Shown: piece after piece, positions 50,788 through 62,404 of the stretch | How the letters are laid out: every line of letters starts with the position of its first letter | Numbering within the stretch: position 1 is the stretch's first letter | From: Siphonodentalium dalli | Taxonomy: Eukaryota; Mollusca; Scaphopoda; Gadilida; Siphonodentaliidae | Assembly: GCA_032622095.1 (NCBI GenBank) | Contig: CP136068.1 | Location: forward strand, 53,314,443-53,378,442 | Reading direction: 5' to 3' | DNA length: 64,000 nucleotides | Notes under the pieces: generated by a model | Database searches by the model: none | What the model saw: the letters and a program-made list of their open reading frames with translations, nothing else | What the model was told of the DNA's origin: nothing | Program-made: the position numbers and the translations under genes

Positions 50788-50954
50788 ATGCAGGAGTCTA
50801 AGTTATCCCTCAGATCTGCCAACAGCTAGTGTAATCATCATATTTCATAATGAGGCTTGGTCACCTCTTCTAAGGACAGCCCACTCAGTCGTCAATCGAT
50901 CGCCACCCGAGTATCTACAAGAAGTTATACTGTTAGATGATTTCAGTGATCGAC
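50788..50954 (+). CDS. Polypeptide GalNAc-transferase, exon 2 (start of GT-A catalytic domain)
   Basis: Exon of 167 nt, acceptor TAAACTTTCAG|A, entering in phase 2 (CA+A) and leaving in phase 1 at GATCGAC|GTATGT. It encodes [40 protein letters not shown] and [15 protein letters not shown]. The V-I-I-x-F-H-N-E-A-W-S-x-L-L-R-T block and the L-L/V-D-D-F/Y-S end are hallmark GT27 sequences of the nucleotide-binding Rossmann-like part. It joins without gap to exon 1 (VPDVRDPQ-CRSLSY). The exon sits between two 68-bp direct repeats (50670-50737 and 51013-51080) that differ at two positions. Confidence 0.93.
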
Positions 50955-51012
50955 GTATGTATTAGTCAATACGAATAGCAGCCAAGCTTTCAGGATTTAG
51001 TCGGAAATATGG

Positions 51013-51080
51013 CTAAATCCTGAAAAGTTACCCATAATTCTGCTGTGGTTAAGGGGTCGATTACTTAGGGCATTACTGTA
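51013..51080 (+). repeat. 68-bp direct repeat right of GALNT exon 2
   Basis: Second copy of the repeat at 50670-50737. Just before it, AGGATTTAGTCGGAAATATG is the inverse complement of sequence at 50658-50678. Confidence 0.93.
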
Positions 51081-51629
51081 CTGGTACAAATGTTCTCAAC
51101 TTTGAATATTGAACAGACACGTGGCTCATTTGAATCTCATTATTATGTCAGCTTTATTTTGAGGGAGGGGTATCTACACATGTATAAGGTAGATCGAGAT
51201 ATACATCAAATATCAATCTACTTTATTCTGTTGTCTTATTTGATATTCATGTCAGAGTGTTCAACATCTCTTTAATATTTATATTTTTATTATGTAGTTC
51301 AGATGTTACATGTAAGTTTTCTGAAGTGGTACAGAAAATTAGATTTGTCGCCATTTCATGTTCTTCAGTGTGCTGTCCAAATTATCAGATTGAAACAAGC
51401 TCATGACATATAAAGTATACTCATGCAACACCAGTTTTTAACATCATGCTATTCTTACATTCGACGCTTTGAATATGTCACTTTTAATGCTTGTGATGAG
51501 CGTCATATGAAATCCTCATTGTTTTTAGTTTGTTCTAATTCAGCATCATACTCTGAGCTATCAATTATCAAATTGTTCAACCCGTTCATGACTGGAGTTG
51601 CCTAAAATTTTGCGAAATTCCTGTGGCAA

Positions 51630-51770
51630 TGCATTCTCTTATATACTCTCCCTTTAAGAGAATACATTGTCCTAAAAAAAATTACCTTCACTTTTTAAGC
51701 CAGTGCATTTTCTTATATACATGTATACGAGGCTCCCTATGGGCGAATGCACTGACACAGGATCTTTTAT
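51630..51770. repeat. Hairpin-family fragment (GCATTCTCTTATATA)
   Basis: Two degenerate hairpins with GCAATGCATTCTCTTATATA and GCCAGTGCATTTTCTTATAT, related to 34784-35235. In GALNT intron 2. Confidence 0.7.
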
Positions 51771-52481
51771 GCTGCACCAGCATCACGAAATGGTTAATAA
51801 TGTTCACAATGCCGTCTGTGAGAACCTTAAAGGCATGGATGACCTTCGGGTGGGTATTACTGTTAAAATAGTCACATCCATTAAATTAAAACCACCATAA
51901 ACAGAAAGAATATTAAAATATAGACAGATCTTGTTCTTATACCAATCATAAATATTGCGTAAATAGTATGTTATTGTCAAGTTTGTATGCTTTGTTATGT
52001 AAACACAAGCCAAATTATGCTAGTCAAGTACGTAAAGAATATGCGACAAGCAATCCACTGAGGGACTTCAGCTAAAATTGTCACTAAGTTATTTATAACA
52101 TACTGGTATAGCACTCACTAATCCTCCCCAATCAAGATTTCGGCTTTGAATCGGTCATGATGTATCACTCTCCTAAAATAATTGCTACAGTGTTTTGCTT
52201 ATCGCTCGCTCTTTTCTTGCTGATTACAAACAAACGCTCGGCTTTGACACACAAAATGTGTTTTGTGCATAATATCGCATTTATACTATATATCGCATTA
52301 TACTACATGTATATACCCCTGTATGCTATTAGTATATTCTTGAGAAAATTTTCATTATTTTGTAACTCTAATTTTTAAATTATACCCTATAACGAAGGTC
52401 ATGCATGCATTTGACCCTTCTCTTGATTTATCTCATAAAGATACATGTACCGCTATCATCAAAGTAATTGATTTAAAAACA

Positions 52482-52829
52482 GGGTGATACCCCGGTAACT
52501 ACCGCAGTATTACCGGTAATATATGATATTCACAGTGGTATCAAGACGGTCACTGCGGTGAGTTACCCCACCGTGTTGCTATGATCCTGCGGTCTATTAG
52601 CGGGTCGTCACACCAAAAGTTGAAGAAAATAATTATGTACGTCCATGAGGATCGTGTTAAGTTCCACAGATACTGTGTAAGGAGAATCACTGCATTTTGT
52701 TTTTATGTCTGTGAAACTTGACCGCATGCATCGTGGTGTAACCACGGTATATGCAGTGTTAAAGTGGTAACCTTACCATAGTGTTGAAGTTACCGTGGTA
52801 TAATACTGCAGTATTACCGGGGTGGCACC
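52482..52829. mobile_element. Fold-back MITE in GALNT intron 2
   Basis: Ends GGTGATACCCCGGTAACTAC and the complement of GGTGCCACCCCGGTAATACT, about 350 bp apart, with GCAGTATTA next to each. Interior words (TACCGTGGTA, ACCACGGTA) recall the palindrome field at 22792-24614. No coding capacity. Confidence 0.7.
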
Positions 52830-53089
52830 ATGTTAGAGGTGCTCAATTACTATAAGTATATCTGTATACTAGTAAATGTATTTAAATCATGTGCTGTCAT
52901 TTGTCGTGATGTTTAGATTCAATAGCTGAGGATCCCAACTAATGACCAAATTGAATCAAGTAAATACTCATCAGCAAAAATTCAATATTCATCAGTGAGG
53001 ATCAATTATCAAAGTGTTTAATATACATGTAGGCCTACTCATGTGTCTTTATGTAGCCCTTTCATGGTGGGAGCTTCTAAAGTTTTGCG

Positions 53090-53220
53090 AAAACCCTGAG
53101 CCAATGCATTCTCTTACATGTATATGCTCCTATAGGGAGCCTCGCATATATAAGAGAATACATTGGCCTAACAATAATTACCTTGACAGCCAGTGCATTC
53201 TCTCAGGCCAATATAAATAC
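53090..53220. repeat. Hairpin-family fragment in GALNT intron 2
   Basis: CCAATGCATTCTCTTACATG pairs with TATATAAGAGAATACATTGG around a CTCCTATAGGGAG core. A further part of the family is at 53426-53490, about 50 bp before exon 3. Confidence 0.75.
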
Positions 53221-53541
53221 ATTTCTAGATTTATATCAAAGATTTTTCAGAAAATGTCCAGTTTGATCAAAATAAACTGATTAATGGGTCATTGAAATGT
53301 AATTTGACAGTTAAGGCATGAGAAAAAGGTTTACATAAAAGATATTCAAAGAAAAAAATTGAGGAGGACAATACAAATATGGTTGGGAGGGGATGTAAAT
53401 CTAGCAATATTTTTATATTGCATTATATATGCGAAGCTCCCTATGGAGACGTCCATATGTAAGAGAATGCACTGGCACAGGATCTTAAATGCTGCACCAA
53501 TGCAGCTCCCATCTTGCTCAAACTGTAGTTTATCTTTGCAG

Positions 53542-53719
53542 CTGAATTAGGTGAGAAACTGAAAAATTATGTGGCAGAAACATGGCCAGATGGTGTGGTG
53601 AAAATCGTCAGGACGAAGGAGAGGAGTGGCTTAATTCGGGCGCGGCTTGCTGGAGCAAAGGCTGCCGTTGGTGATGTGCTCATATTTTTGGATTCCCATT
53701 GTGAGGCTGGACACAAATG
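53542..53719 (+). CDS. Polypeptide GalNAc-transferase, exon 3 (DxH metal-binding motif)
   Basis: Exon of 178 nt, acceptor TATCTTTGCAG|CT in phase 1 and donor CACAAATG|GTAAGT in phase 2. It encodes [20 protein letters not shown], then [20 protein letters not shown], then [20 protein letters not shown]. The S-G-L-I-R-A-R-x-x-G-A segment and the D-S-H (the D-x-H that binds Mn2+ and the UDP diphosphate) are the diagnostic GT27 features. The last two bases (TG) need a G from the next exon to complete Trp, and both alternative exons at 62943 and 63206 begin with G followed by Leu-Glu-Pro-Leu-Leu. Intron 3 is 9.2 kb to the first of these. Confidence 0.93.
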
Positions 53720-54049
53720 GTAAGTCTGTGTGTAGTAGGTTTTACATTATAATTGAAGGTGGTGGTGATTATGATGATGACATCAAGGGGGGATCTAGGG
53801 GGCCCCTGGTGCACCCCCTCTATATTAAGCTGGATAATATAATAAGCAACATGATCTACATGTACCTGTTATGAATTGACTGCATAATGTATAATTATGC
53901 ATGAAAGTGACTTCTTTTTGGCGACTAGCGCTTTTTCATGCTGATTTGCTCATTTAGAGATGAAAGTGAATTGAACGTTATATAACTGATATAATAACCA
54001 TTAGATCAAAACCATTTGACAGTTATACCAATTATCGGATTTTACACTT

Positions 54050-54790
54050 TTAATGTATCCGATCATCACCAAACTTCACATGGATCATCAGTGTGACCTC
54101 TAAATGGGAGCCATCAATTTTTTCCGAAATTCATTAAAAAACATAGCCGCCAGCAGCCATCTTGGATTTCAAATATTAATCCATCGGCACACCCTGCATT
54201 TATTGGAGAATTGTTTGAAAATTTACGGACATGTTTAGAATCACCTCTAGATGGGAACTGTCAAATTTGAAATATTTTCGATGTAAAACATGGCCGCAGG
54301 CACCCATCTTAGATTTTACTCTTTGCATGACTGAATCCTTTGGCACACCCTACAGACTACATCACTCATCCAATCATCACCAAACTAAATATGGATCTTC
54401 GAGGTGATCTCTGGATGGGAGCAATCAAATTTTTCCAAATTTTGTTGAAAAACATGGCCGCCAGCAGCCATCTTGGATTTAAAATTTTAATTCATTGGCT
54501 CACCCTGCAGTCTGCATTTATTGGAAAATTGTTTTGAAAATATACAGGCAAGTTTAGATTCACCTCTAGAAAATTTTTTGCTGAAAGACATAACAATTTT
54601 CAATGAAAAACATGGCCGTCGGCAGCCATCTTTGATTGTACTCTTAGCATGACTAACTCCTTTCGCACACCCTACAGACCACATCCTTCATCTGGTCATC
54701 ACCAAACTTCATATTGATCTTCGGGGTGACCACTAGATGAGAGCATAATTTTGTTTTATTTTATTGGAAAACAGGGCAACAGTGGCCATC
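54050..54790. repeat. Dispersed ~190-bp repeat array in GALNT intron 3
   Basis: Three to four units with CATCACCAAACTTCAC, GGTGACCTCTAAATGGGAG and ATGGCCGCCAGCAGCCATCT; a further partial unit is at 55140-55350 beyond the insertion at 54799. Related units at 28280-28780 and 31840-31990. Confidence 0.8.
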
Positions 54791-54798
54791 TTGGATTT

Positions 54799-55090
54799 TA
54801 TTATACCCCCACTTTCGAAGAAAATGGGGGGTATACTGGATTGACTGCATCCGTCACGCTTTCTCCCTCCATTTGTCCGTCCGTCCGACCTCATAACTCG
54901 AACAACTATGAACCGATTTCAATAATGTTTTGTATGCAATCTCCTTAGGACTGCCTCTCCGCATGATGCTAATTGTGGTTCGTCCAAATTTTTCTTTAAA
55001 GTTAAAAATCTTTTTTGTTGGGTTTACGGATAATGCGGGTTGAATTTTCCACGGTGGGGGTATGCTAGCACTCGAGTGTACACCTCTTAT
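54799..55090. mobile_element. Small TATACCCCC-type element
   Basis: Starts TTATACCCCCACTTTCGAAG with an immediate complementary hairpin (GAAAATGGGGGGTATA), and ends GGTGGGGGTATGCTAGCAC. It splits the 190-bp repeat array. Family unknown, no coding capacity. Confidence 0.55.
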
Positions 55091-57206
55091 ATATATATAT
55101 ATATATCTCTTCATTGTTGACATCTAGTATTACTTAAACATTTAACTTTCCACATTCCTAATTGCTCCATTGTCTGCGAGATATGGAATTTGAATGATTT
55201 TCATTGAAAATCATGGCCGCCAGCGCCCATCTTGTAGTTTACTCTTTGTATGACTACATCCTTTGGCACACCCTACAGATGACATCCCTTGTCCGATCAT
55301 CACTAAACTTCATATGTATCTTCAGGATAACCACTAGTTGGGAGTCATCTAATTTTTATACGCCCGTTTGAAAAAACGGCCGTATTATAGTATTGGTCTG
55401 TCCGTCTGTCTGGGCGTCCGTCCGGGCGTCCGTCCGTCCATTAACCTGGTTTCCAGATGATAACTTTAGTTAGAGTTAACCAAATTTAATCAAATTTGGT
55501 ATGTGGGTTTATTAGCCGAAAAGTAAGTTCAAGTTCGAATTTGGGTTCCGCCCGCCAATTTTCACCGGAGTTATGCCTAGAGCTGAAACGGTTGACCCAT
55601 TCTTCTAACCGGTTAACCATCGGGGTTAAATTTCTAGCGGACTTCTCTCACACTAATTATGTCGACATTATGCCATGCTCCAGGGACAAACCTAGGTGAG
55701 AAGTAGTAGCTGAAATAAAGACCTTATTCACGGCATTTAACGATATTATAAAACACGCATTCACTGTTCTTTTGCTGGCTCTCGTGAGTCGTGATGGGGA
55801 ATGAGCAAGTGAAATTTGTGAATGGCAGGGGAGATCGCTTATTTGCCGTGATCAGCATATGTTTGGGCATTTGTAAAACGAGTAAAATAGTATGGGTATT
55901 GGTAAAACGAGTAACAAAACTATATATTAAAGATCTGTAATATATCATTATCATCATTGGTATATCCTCCAATGCATTATATATAAAGACAAGAAAGTAA
56001 TAACTAGAGAACAAAAAGGAAGGTCAGTTAGGTCAGACTCGCAGTCCTATTCAGTATTCGAGCTATTCGTCGGTATCATGATAGCGGACACTAGTGTTGG
56101 GAGGTGATATAATTTACATTTCGGTTTTAGTATGCAATCACTTAACATATAGCAATTACTGCCAAATAGAGTGTTAATTAGTCCCACAGGCACAACCAGT
56201 TACAGAGTAGCATGGAGCATCAATTTCCTTGATAAAAGGGAAGATTATTGAAGAAGTTTTGGGTTGCTTCAACTACGATGTCTGTTTGGTCACTCAATTG
56301 AATTGATCATATTAAATCACAACATGGAGGAAGAACGGGAAGAGTGAAGACATTGTGCAGCTCAATCTTCAAACTTTGTTGACTTACATAGTTTTTATAA
56401 ACCCCACTGTAAAACAGTTTTATATATAGTATGTCGTGGTGTGATTCCAATTTGAATCCATGTTGCTTCGTGCAGTATTAACTATTAAGTTACGAAAGCA
56501 CGCATTGCCACACAACGCCACTTTTACGTTGTCACTTCCTTGTGTACATTCAGACTTGATACACAGCGACTGCACACATGCTTTTGTCAGAAGAAAACTT
56601 CAAAGGGTCGGAATTGATTGAAGGTCGCCGACACTTCCAGACAGTTCGAGAATTGCTACTAAGTATCTGATACTACCGCGTGTACCAATTAATGCTTGCA
56701 TTGCACTCTACTATCGGTGACACGGGATTTAGTATTAGTTTTGCATCATTTAACTAGGGTCCTGCGAATATTCGATATTCGATTCGAAAGTTAAATTCGA
56801 TTCGAATTCGAGTCGAAATTTCCAACTCGAAATTTCGAATATATATGGATGAAATTATTAGCTGCTTACGAACACGTACACATGTCGATCTGAGCTGTTT
56901 CTGTGCCATTTAATTCCCTAAAATTATGAATATGTGCGCTTTATAATTCTTATTGTACATCACGAATGTACGCATGCTATTAAATATATTTATGGCCAGT
57001 AATTAGCCACCAGATTAGGACCACTAAATACGTCTGAATTCTAGCTTTGAACATGGTTGCCAAAAGCTCTGAAATCGCCGTTGGACCGACGACGCACGTA
57101 AATTATAATAACTATGAGACTGAGCAACTGCTAGCGTTATCCACCGACTGTCTAGCTCAGGTTCCGCGTTATTTGTATGTGACATCGTTCATGATGTAAA
57201 CTTCAC

Positions 57207-57665
57207 GTGTTTCAGGGGTCGAAAAGTGCATGTTGGTGGAGTTTTCTTTTGAAGTTGACTGTCAGTTGCGAAGCGTTCCTTTGGCACTTGACAATAAGTC
57301 GTCCGTTATTCATGTTTATTTTAAACATGATAAGCTTCTCAGGCAGTACAAGAACTTACACGTGTGACGAATACAACATGGTGTATAAATCGCAAGCATC
57401 TGGGACAACGACCCATCTATGGAATCATCAGTTCCAGAAGCACCCAGTACTACATAAACAGGCTACCCTGCGACTGTTGTTGTATCTTCAAGTTTACAAC
57501 AACGGGTGTTTCCGAATGCCCATTTGCAATGTTGCATGTACATGCAAACTGTACAAACTTTGCGTGATTTTAGTTCCGATAGGCCGGTTATATATTAATC
57601 GTCGTGACGTCCGCATGGACGTTTTGATCTGTTTTTTTTCTTTCTTCTCAACAATAATCAATTGA
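57207..57665 (+). pseudogene. Degenerate hAT transposase N-terminus (BED-finger-like)
   Basis: A 152-codon frame. Its middle, TCDEYNMVYKSQASGTTTHL then WNHQFQKHPVL, has the layout of a BED zinc finger (C-x2-C ... T/S-x-x-L-x-x-H-x4-H), with the second Cys replaced (CDEY). BED fingers at this place bind the ends of hAT elements. The piece before it (SSVIHVYFKH) is in the expected position for the S-x-V-W-x-x-F lead, but in a shifted frame. The catalytic RNase H-like core is absent, so the element is internally deleted. Confidence 0.5.
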
Positions 57666-57796
57666 AGTTAATAGTATCGCGATCGACGGTTGATCGCCAC
57701 ATAAGTTATGATGGAACTTCATGGAAGTTCATAGAACGTTTCAAACATCTAATCGTTGGCAAAACATGCCTAATTGAGAATGCAACACACCTGTAT

Positions 57797-57975
57797 AATT
57801 CGATTCGATAATCGATTCGATAATCGATTCGATAATCGATTCGATAATCGATTCGATAATCGATTCGATAATCGATTCGATAATCGATTCGATAATCGAT
57901 TCGATAATCGATTCGATAATCGATTCGATAATCGATTCGATATTCGATTCGATAATCGATTCGATATTCGATTCG
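57797..57975. repeat. 12-bp array CGATTCGATAAT
   Basis: About 14 perfect or near-perfect 12-bp units next to the right end of the inner hAT. Since 12 is a multiple of 3, both strands show short repeat frames, which are artefacts. Confidence 0.95.
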
Positions 57976-58920
57976 AATTCTTCAATTCGATTCGATATTC
58001 GATTCGATCAAAATCTCCAATTCGCAGGACCCTACATTTAACCTAATATTTTGAGGATTATTCACGTTCACATTCAACTGACAACGGGATGCGGTTACGT
58101 CCGGTTCATTTTTTTCTAACCGGTTACGTCGCTAACCGGATGCTAACCGGTTAACCGTCTAACCGTTTCAGCTCTAGTTATGCCCCTTATTTGACGTTTT
58201 TTTACTTAGAAAATCCTTGAAATTTGTTGTCCGGATGATAACTTTAGTATAGTTTATCGGAATGAATCCAAATTTGGTATATTACTTTCTCCCACCAAAA
58301 CACAGGTCAAGTTCGAACTTGGGTTCTGTCCGACCATTTTTGGCAGAGTTATGCCCCTTTTTCGACAGTTTTTCTTATGTTTTTTTGTTTCCGGATGATA
58401 TCTCGATTTTGGAATGTTTATATGCAAAACCCGTTTTTTTGTGGATTACATATATCGAAATACAGCTCAAGTCCGAATTTCGTTTTAATCCGATAATTTT
58501 TGCGAGAGTTATGGCCCCTTTTTTTTACGTAATTTGACTTAGAAAATCCCTGAAATTTGTTGTCCGGATTATAACTTAGTTAGAGTGAACCGATTTCAAT
58601 CAAATTTGGTATGTGGGTTTATTAGGAGAAAAGACAGCTCAAGTTCGAATTTGGGTTCCGTCCGCCAATTTTCACCGGAGTTATGCCCCTTATTTGATGT
58701 AATTTGACTTAGAAAATCCCTGAAATTTGTTGTCCAGATGATAACTTTACTAGAGCTTATTGGTTTCAATGATAATTTGGTATATTACTTTCTCCCACCA
58801 AAACACAGGTCAAGTTCAAATTTGAGTTCCGTCTGCCAATTTTTACCAGAGTTATGCCCCTTTTTTACCAGTTTCCGCCGACCCAAGAGAGGGCGTATTT
58901 TGCACGCCCAGCGTAGCTCT

Positions 58921-59317
58921 TGTTCTAAATGGTTTATCGTGATCGGCCTCTCGTTGTGTTAAGAATTACATGTGCACAGTAATTAAATTACATTCAGTGT
59001 GGCAGTAATAACACTCATGGTGTAATTTAGCTAGTTCCGCCCCTACCTTGGGTAACGGACACTGATATGACTTTCACTGTGTTTTATGCTAATTATTTTC
59101 CCAGAGGATTACACCTAAGAACTTTGTTAATTAATGAAGAAGCAATCCCAGCAATAATGCAATCATGTTCTTTTATAAATCATCAGTCATTTAGCTACAT
59201 GTAGCCTTTCTACTTTGATCAATGACCCTTAGTAATTCTAGTCTACATGTACTTCTAATATGTTTGTTAAAGATGGATTATCTCTTTATATAACAATTTT
59301 GAATAATTTCAGGGCTC
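58921..59317. other. Intronic sequence without recognisable feature
   Basis: Part of GALNT intron 3; nothing recognised. Confidence 0.4.
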
Positions 59318-59740
59318 TAAAATAATAAATATGTATTGATGACCCATGTCTGGAAACGCTTCTATCAATTAATATTGATTTTATTCCGAATATTTTATTA
59401 TAAAATGAGATGATAAATTGGGACACTTTATTGTTTCCCATAGCTATGATCCGAATGTCAAATATCCCAGTTTGATTGTTTGTATTGTTTTATAAGCGAT
59501 AATGAGTCTAATTATGAGTCTAATTGTTTTATAAGCGATAATGAGTCTAAATTAACATTTATTTGTGATGAAATTACACAATAAAAGTTATGGTCTCTGT
59601 TAACAGTAACCACTATTGTTCGTTAGCTAAACAACCACACATTTTCAGACCAGAAAATATTTGAAATACATATATAATCATTATTAATCAATAGAAGCAT
59701 TTCCAGACAGGGGTATTTGATTCATATCTAATATTTTATA
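59318..59740. mobile_element. Fold-back MITE, family copy 2
   Basis: Inverted ends with TAAAATAATAAATATG / TATAAAATATTAGATATG and CTTCTATCAATTAATATTGA, the same family as 3008-3400. The inverted region is about 70 bp per side. The 50-bp array starts at its right edge. Confidence 0.75.
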
Positions 59741-60930
59741 CCTGGTAACTATATAACACATGTTTACAAAGAGATAGACCATGTTTATACCCCAGTAACT
59801 ATATAAAACATGTTTACAAAGAGATAGACCATCTTTATACCCCGGTAACTATATAACACATGTTTACAAAGAGATAGACCATCTTTATACCCCGGTAACT
59901 ATATAACACATGTTTACAAAGAGATAGACCATCTTTATACCCCGGTAACTATATAACACATGTTTACAAAGAGATAGACCATCTTTATACCCCGGTAACT
60001 ATATATCACATGTTTACAAAGAGATAGACCATCTTTTTACCCCGGTAACTATATAAAACATGTTTACAAAGAGATAGGCCATCTTTATAACCCGGTAACT
60101 ATATAACACATGTTTACAAAGAGATAGACCATCTTTATACCCCGGTAACTATATAACACATGTTTACAAAGAGATAGACCATCTTTAAACCCCGGTAACT
60201 ATATAAAACATGTTTACAAAGATATAGGCCATCTTTATACCCCGGTAACTATATAACACATGTTTACAAAGAGATAGACCATATTTATACCCCGGTAACT
60301 ATATAACACATGTTTACAAAGATATAGACCATCTTTATACCCCGGTAACTATATAACACATGTTTACAAAGAGATAGGCCATCTTTATACCCCGGTAACT
60401 ATATAACACATGTTTAGGCCATCTTTATACCCCGGTAACTATATAACACATGTTTACAAAGAGATAGACCATCTTTATACCCCGGTAACTATATAACACA
60501 TGTTTACAAAGAGATAGACCATCTTTATACCCCGGTAACTATATAACACATGTTTACAAAGAGATAGACCATCTTTATACCCCGGTAACTATATAACACA
60601 TGTTTACAAAGAGATAGACCATCTTTTTACCCCGGTAACTATATAACACATGTTTACAAAGAGATAGACCATCTTTATACCCCGGTAACTATATAACACA
60701 TGTTTACAAAGAGATAGACCATCTTTATACCCCGGTAACTATATAACACATGTTTACAAAGAGATAGACCATCTTTATACACCGTTAACTATATAACACA
60801 TGTTTACAAAGAGATAGACCATCTTTATACCCCGGTAACTATATAACACATGTTTACAAAGAGATTGACCATCTTTATACACCGGTAACTATATAAAACA
60901 TGTTTACAAAGAGACAGACCATCTTTAACT
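59741..60930. repeat. 50-bp minisatellite, about 24 units
   Basis: Exact 50-bp period (CCCCGGTAACTATATAACAC, ATGTTTACAAAGAGATAGAC, CATCTTTATA) with very few differences. One unit near 60410 lacks 13 bp. Located in GALNT intron 3. Confidence 0.97.
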
Positions 60931-61495
60931 GTATCTTTACTTAATACTCATTGACAAGAATCGTAGTTCCCTTAGGAAATGTTCAGATAATAAGTTCAGC
61001 AATCATAGGCCGTATTTTTAACATATTATCTAAAAAATTCCCACCAATGAATATGAATTATTCTGCACTTCTTTCTATTATCTTTTCGTATGTCTGTCTT
61101 TGGCTCATATTTCCTGAACACCCCTCCTGATGAAGAATAAACCATTCAAATTTATAATTTTATCACTGTTGGGAGAATCCATTTAGTAAAGAAAGAGTTA
61201 ACCGAGAATAACATATTCACTTCTGAATGGACTCTGCTATTCAGTTCTTAAAGTGTACATTGAAAATGCCAAAATGGTTTATTTAATTCCACATTTATAG
61301 GGATTTTGAGATAATATCAACAGACGACACACAGAGAAACTTCCTGTGTTTTTTCCATTCTTTCATTTGTAGCGCTGTTCATCAGGTGCACTCAGCAAGC
61401 TGCATTGCTGATTTTATATTGTTGTCCCCGGAAAGTATTTCCTATAGAAATCATTGGTGTCTGTCGTGGTGTGTATGGATCTGTCATCCATCCAT
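60931..61495. other. Intronic sequence without recognisable feature
   Basis: GALNT intron 3. Words TACTCATTGACAA and TTAGGAAATGTTCAGATAA recur near 62325-62375, showing a diverged direct duplication; otherwise nothing. Confidence 0.4.
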
Positions 61496-61985
61496 TCATC
61501 CCAATTGATTTCCGGATGATAACTTTAGTTTTAGTTATAGGATTGTTTTCAAATTTCGAATGTAGATTACCCACATGGAAATACAAGTCAAGGTTTTATA
61601 ACTTGATGATAATTTGGATTTCCAGGTGATAGCTTTAGTTATAGTTATCTGTTTGTTTTCAAATTTGGCATATGAATTAGTCTTATGAAAATACAGGTCA
61701 ATATTGAATTTGGGTTCCGTCAGCCTAGTTTTACCAGAGTTGTGGTCCTTGCTGATTGATAACTTGATGATTATTTTGGTTTCCGGATGATAGCTTTAGT
61801 TATTGTTATCTGTTTGTTTTCAAATTTGGTGTATGGATTACTCATATGAAAATACAGATCATGTTCGAATTTAGGTTCGGTCTGCACATATTTGCCACAG
61901 TTGTGGTCCTTGTCAACTTATAATTTTTCAACTTAGAATTTTGTTGATTTTGTGCAAATTTTAAGTTATATTTCGACTTTTAAAG
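61496..61985. repeat. Dispersed GGATGATAACTT repeat, three units
   Basis: Units at about 61505, 61615 and 61780 share TTCCGGATGATAACTTTAGT-like starts and CAAATTTGG; same family as 55440-58870. Confidence 0.7.
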
Positions 61986-62404
61986 AGGTTTTTCAGATTT
62001 GGTTATTTGTATGCAGCTCAGTTATGAGACATTGGACAAGTATTTTATCCATATAATATATTTCTATATGGCCCGGCTCCAAATGAAGCCACCGTTTCGG
62101 GGGACACTGCGGCTGAGCGGCCTTTTGTTTAAATTATTATCTGAACATCCCTAAATATGAAAGAATAGGACCCCATAGGAAGTTTATCTTTCATTTACGA
62201 TATATTCCTAGCAAACAAAAAGAAAGGCCTATTGCAATTTAACTTTCAGAATAGAATGTTATCAACCTCAAAGTCCCAATTAGCAAACAGAACGTTTTTT
62301 GTTTAACCATTTCTTTACTAAATACTCATTGACAATAGCTCCTTTTAGAGTCCTTTAGGAAATATTCAGATAAGAAGTTCAACAAACAACAAAAGATTAT
62401 TTGT

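Larger units (their letters stand above)
56755..58034 (+). mobile_element. hAT-like element, inner copy, 1,280 bp
   Basis: Perfect 15-bp inverted ends TAGGGTCCTGCGAAT with exact 8-bp target duplication CATTTAAC at 56747-56754 and 58035-58042, inside the outer hAT. It carries a degenerate BED-finger-like fragment and a 12-bp array next to the right end. Younger than the outer element by nesting. Confidence 0.93.
55578..58176. mobile_element. hAT-like element, outer copy
   Basis: Perfect 16-bp inverted ends TAGAGCTGAAACGGTT, exact 8-bp target duplication GTTATGCC at 55570-55577 and 58177-58184, and subterminal AACCGGTTA repeats. Without the inner insertion the element is about 1.3 kb, with no recognisable transposase, so it is non-autonomous. 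Located in GALNT intron 3. Confidence 0.92.
55358..58920. repeat. ~175-bp GGATGATAACTT repeat array interrupted by hATs
   Basis: Begins TATACGCCCGTTTGAAAAAA. Units at 55440-55577 and 58177-58870 share TTGTCCGGATGATAACTTTA, CAAATTTGGTATGTGGGTTT, AAGTTCGAATTTGGGTTCCG and GGAGTTATGCCCCTT at roughly 170-180 bp spacing. The hAT pair 55578-58176 is inserted at GTTATGCC. Confidence 0.8.

Noticed and set aside
57770..58046. Frames with NRLS and NRFD repeats
   Set aside because: Artefact of the 12-bp array in the inner hAT.
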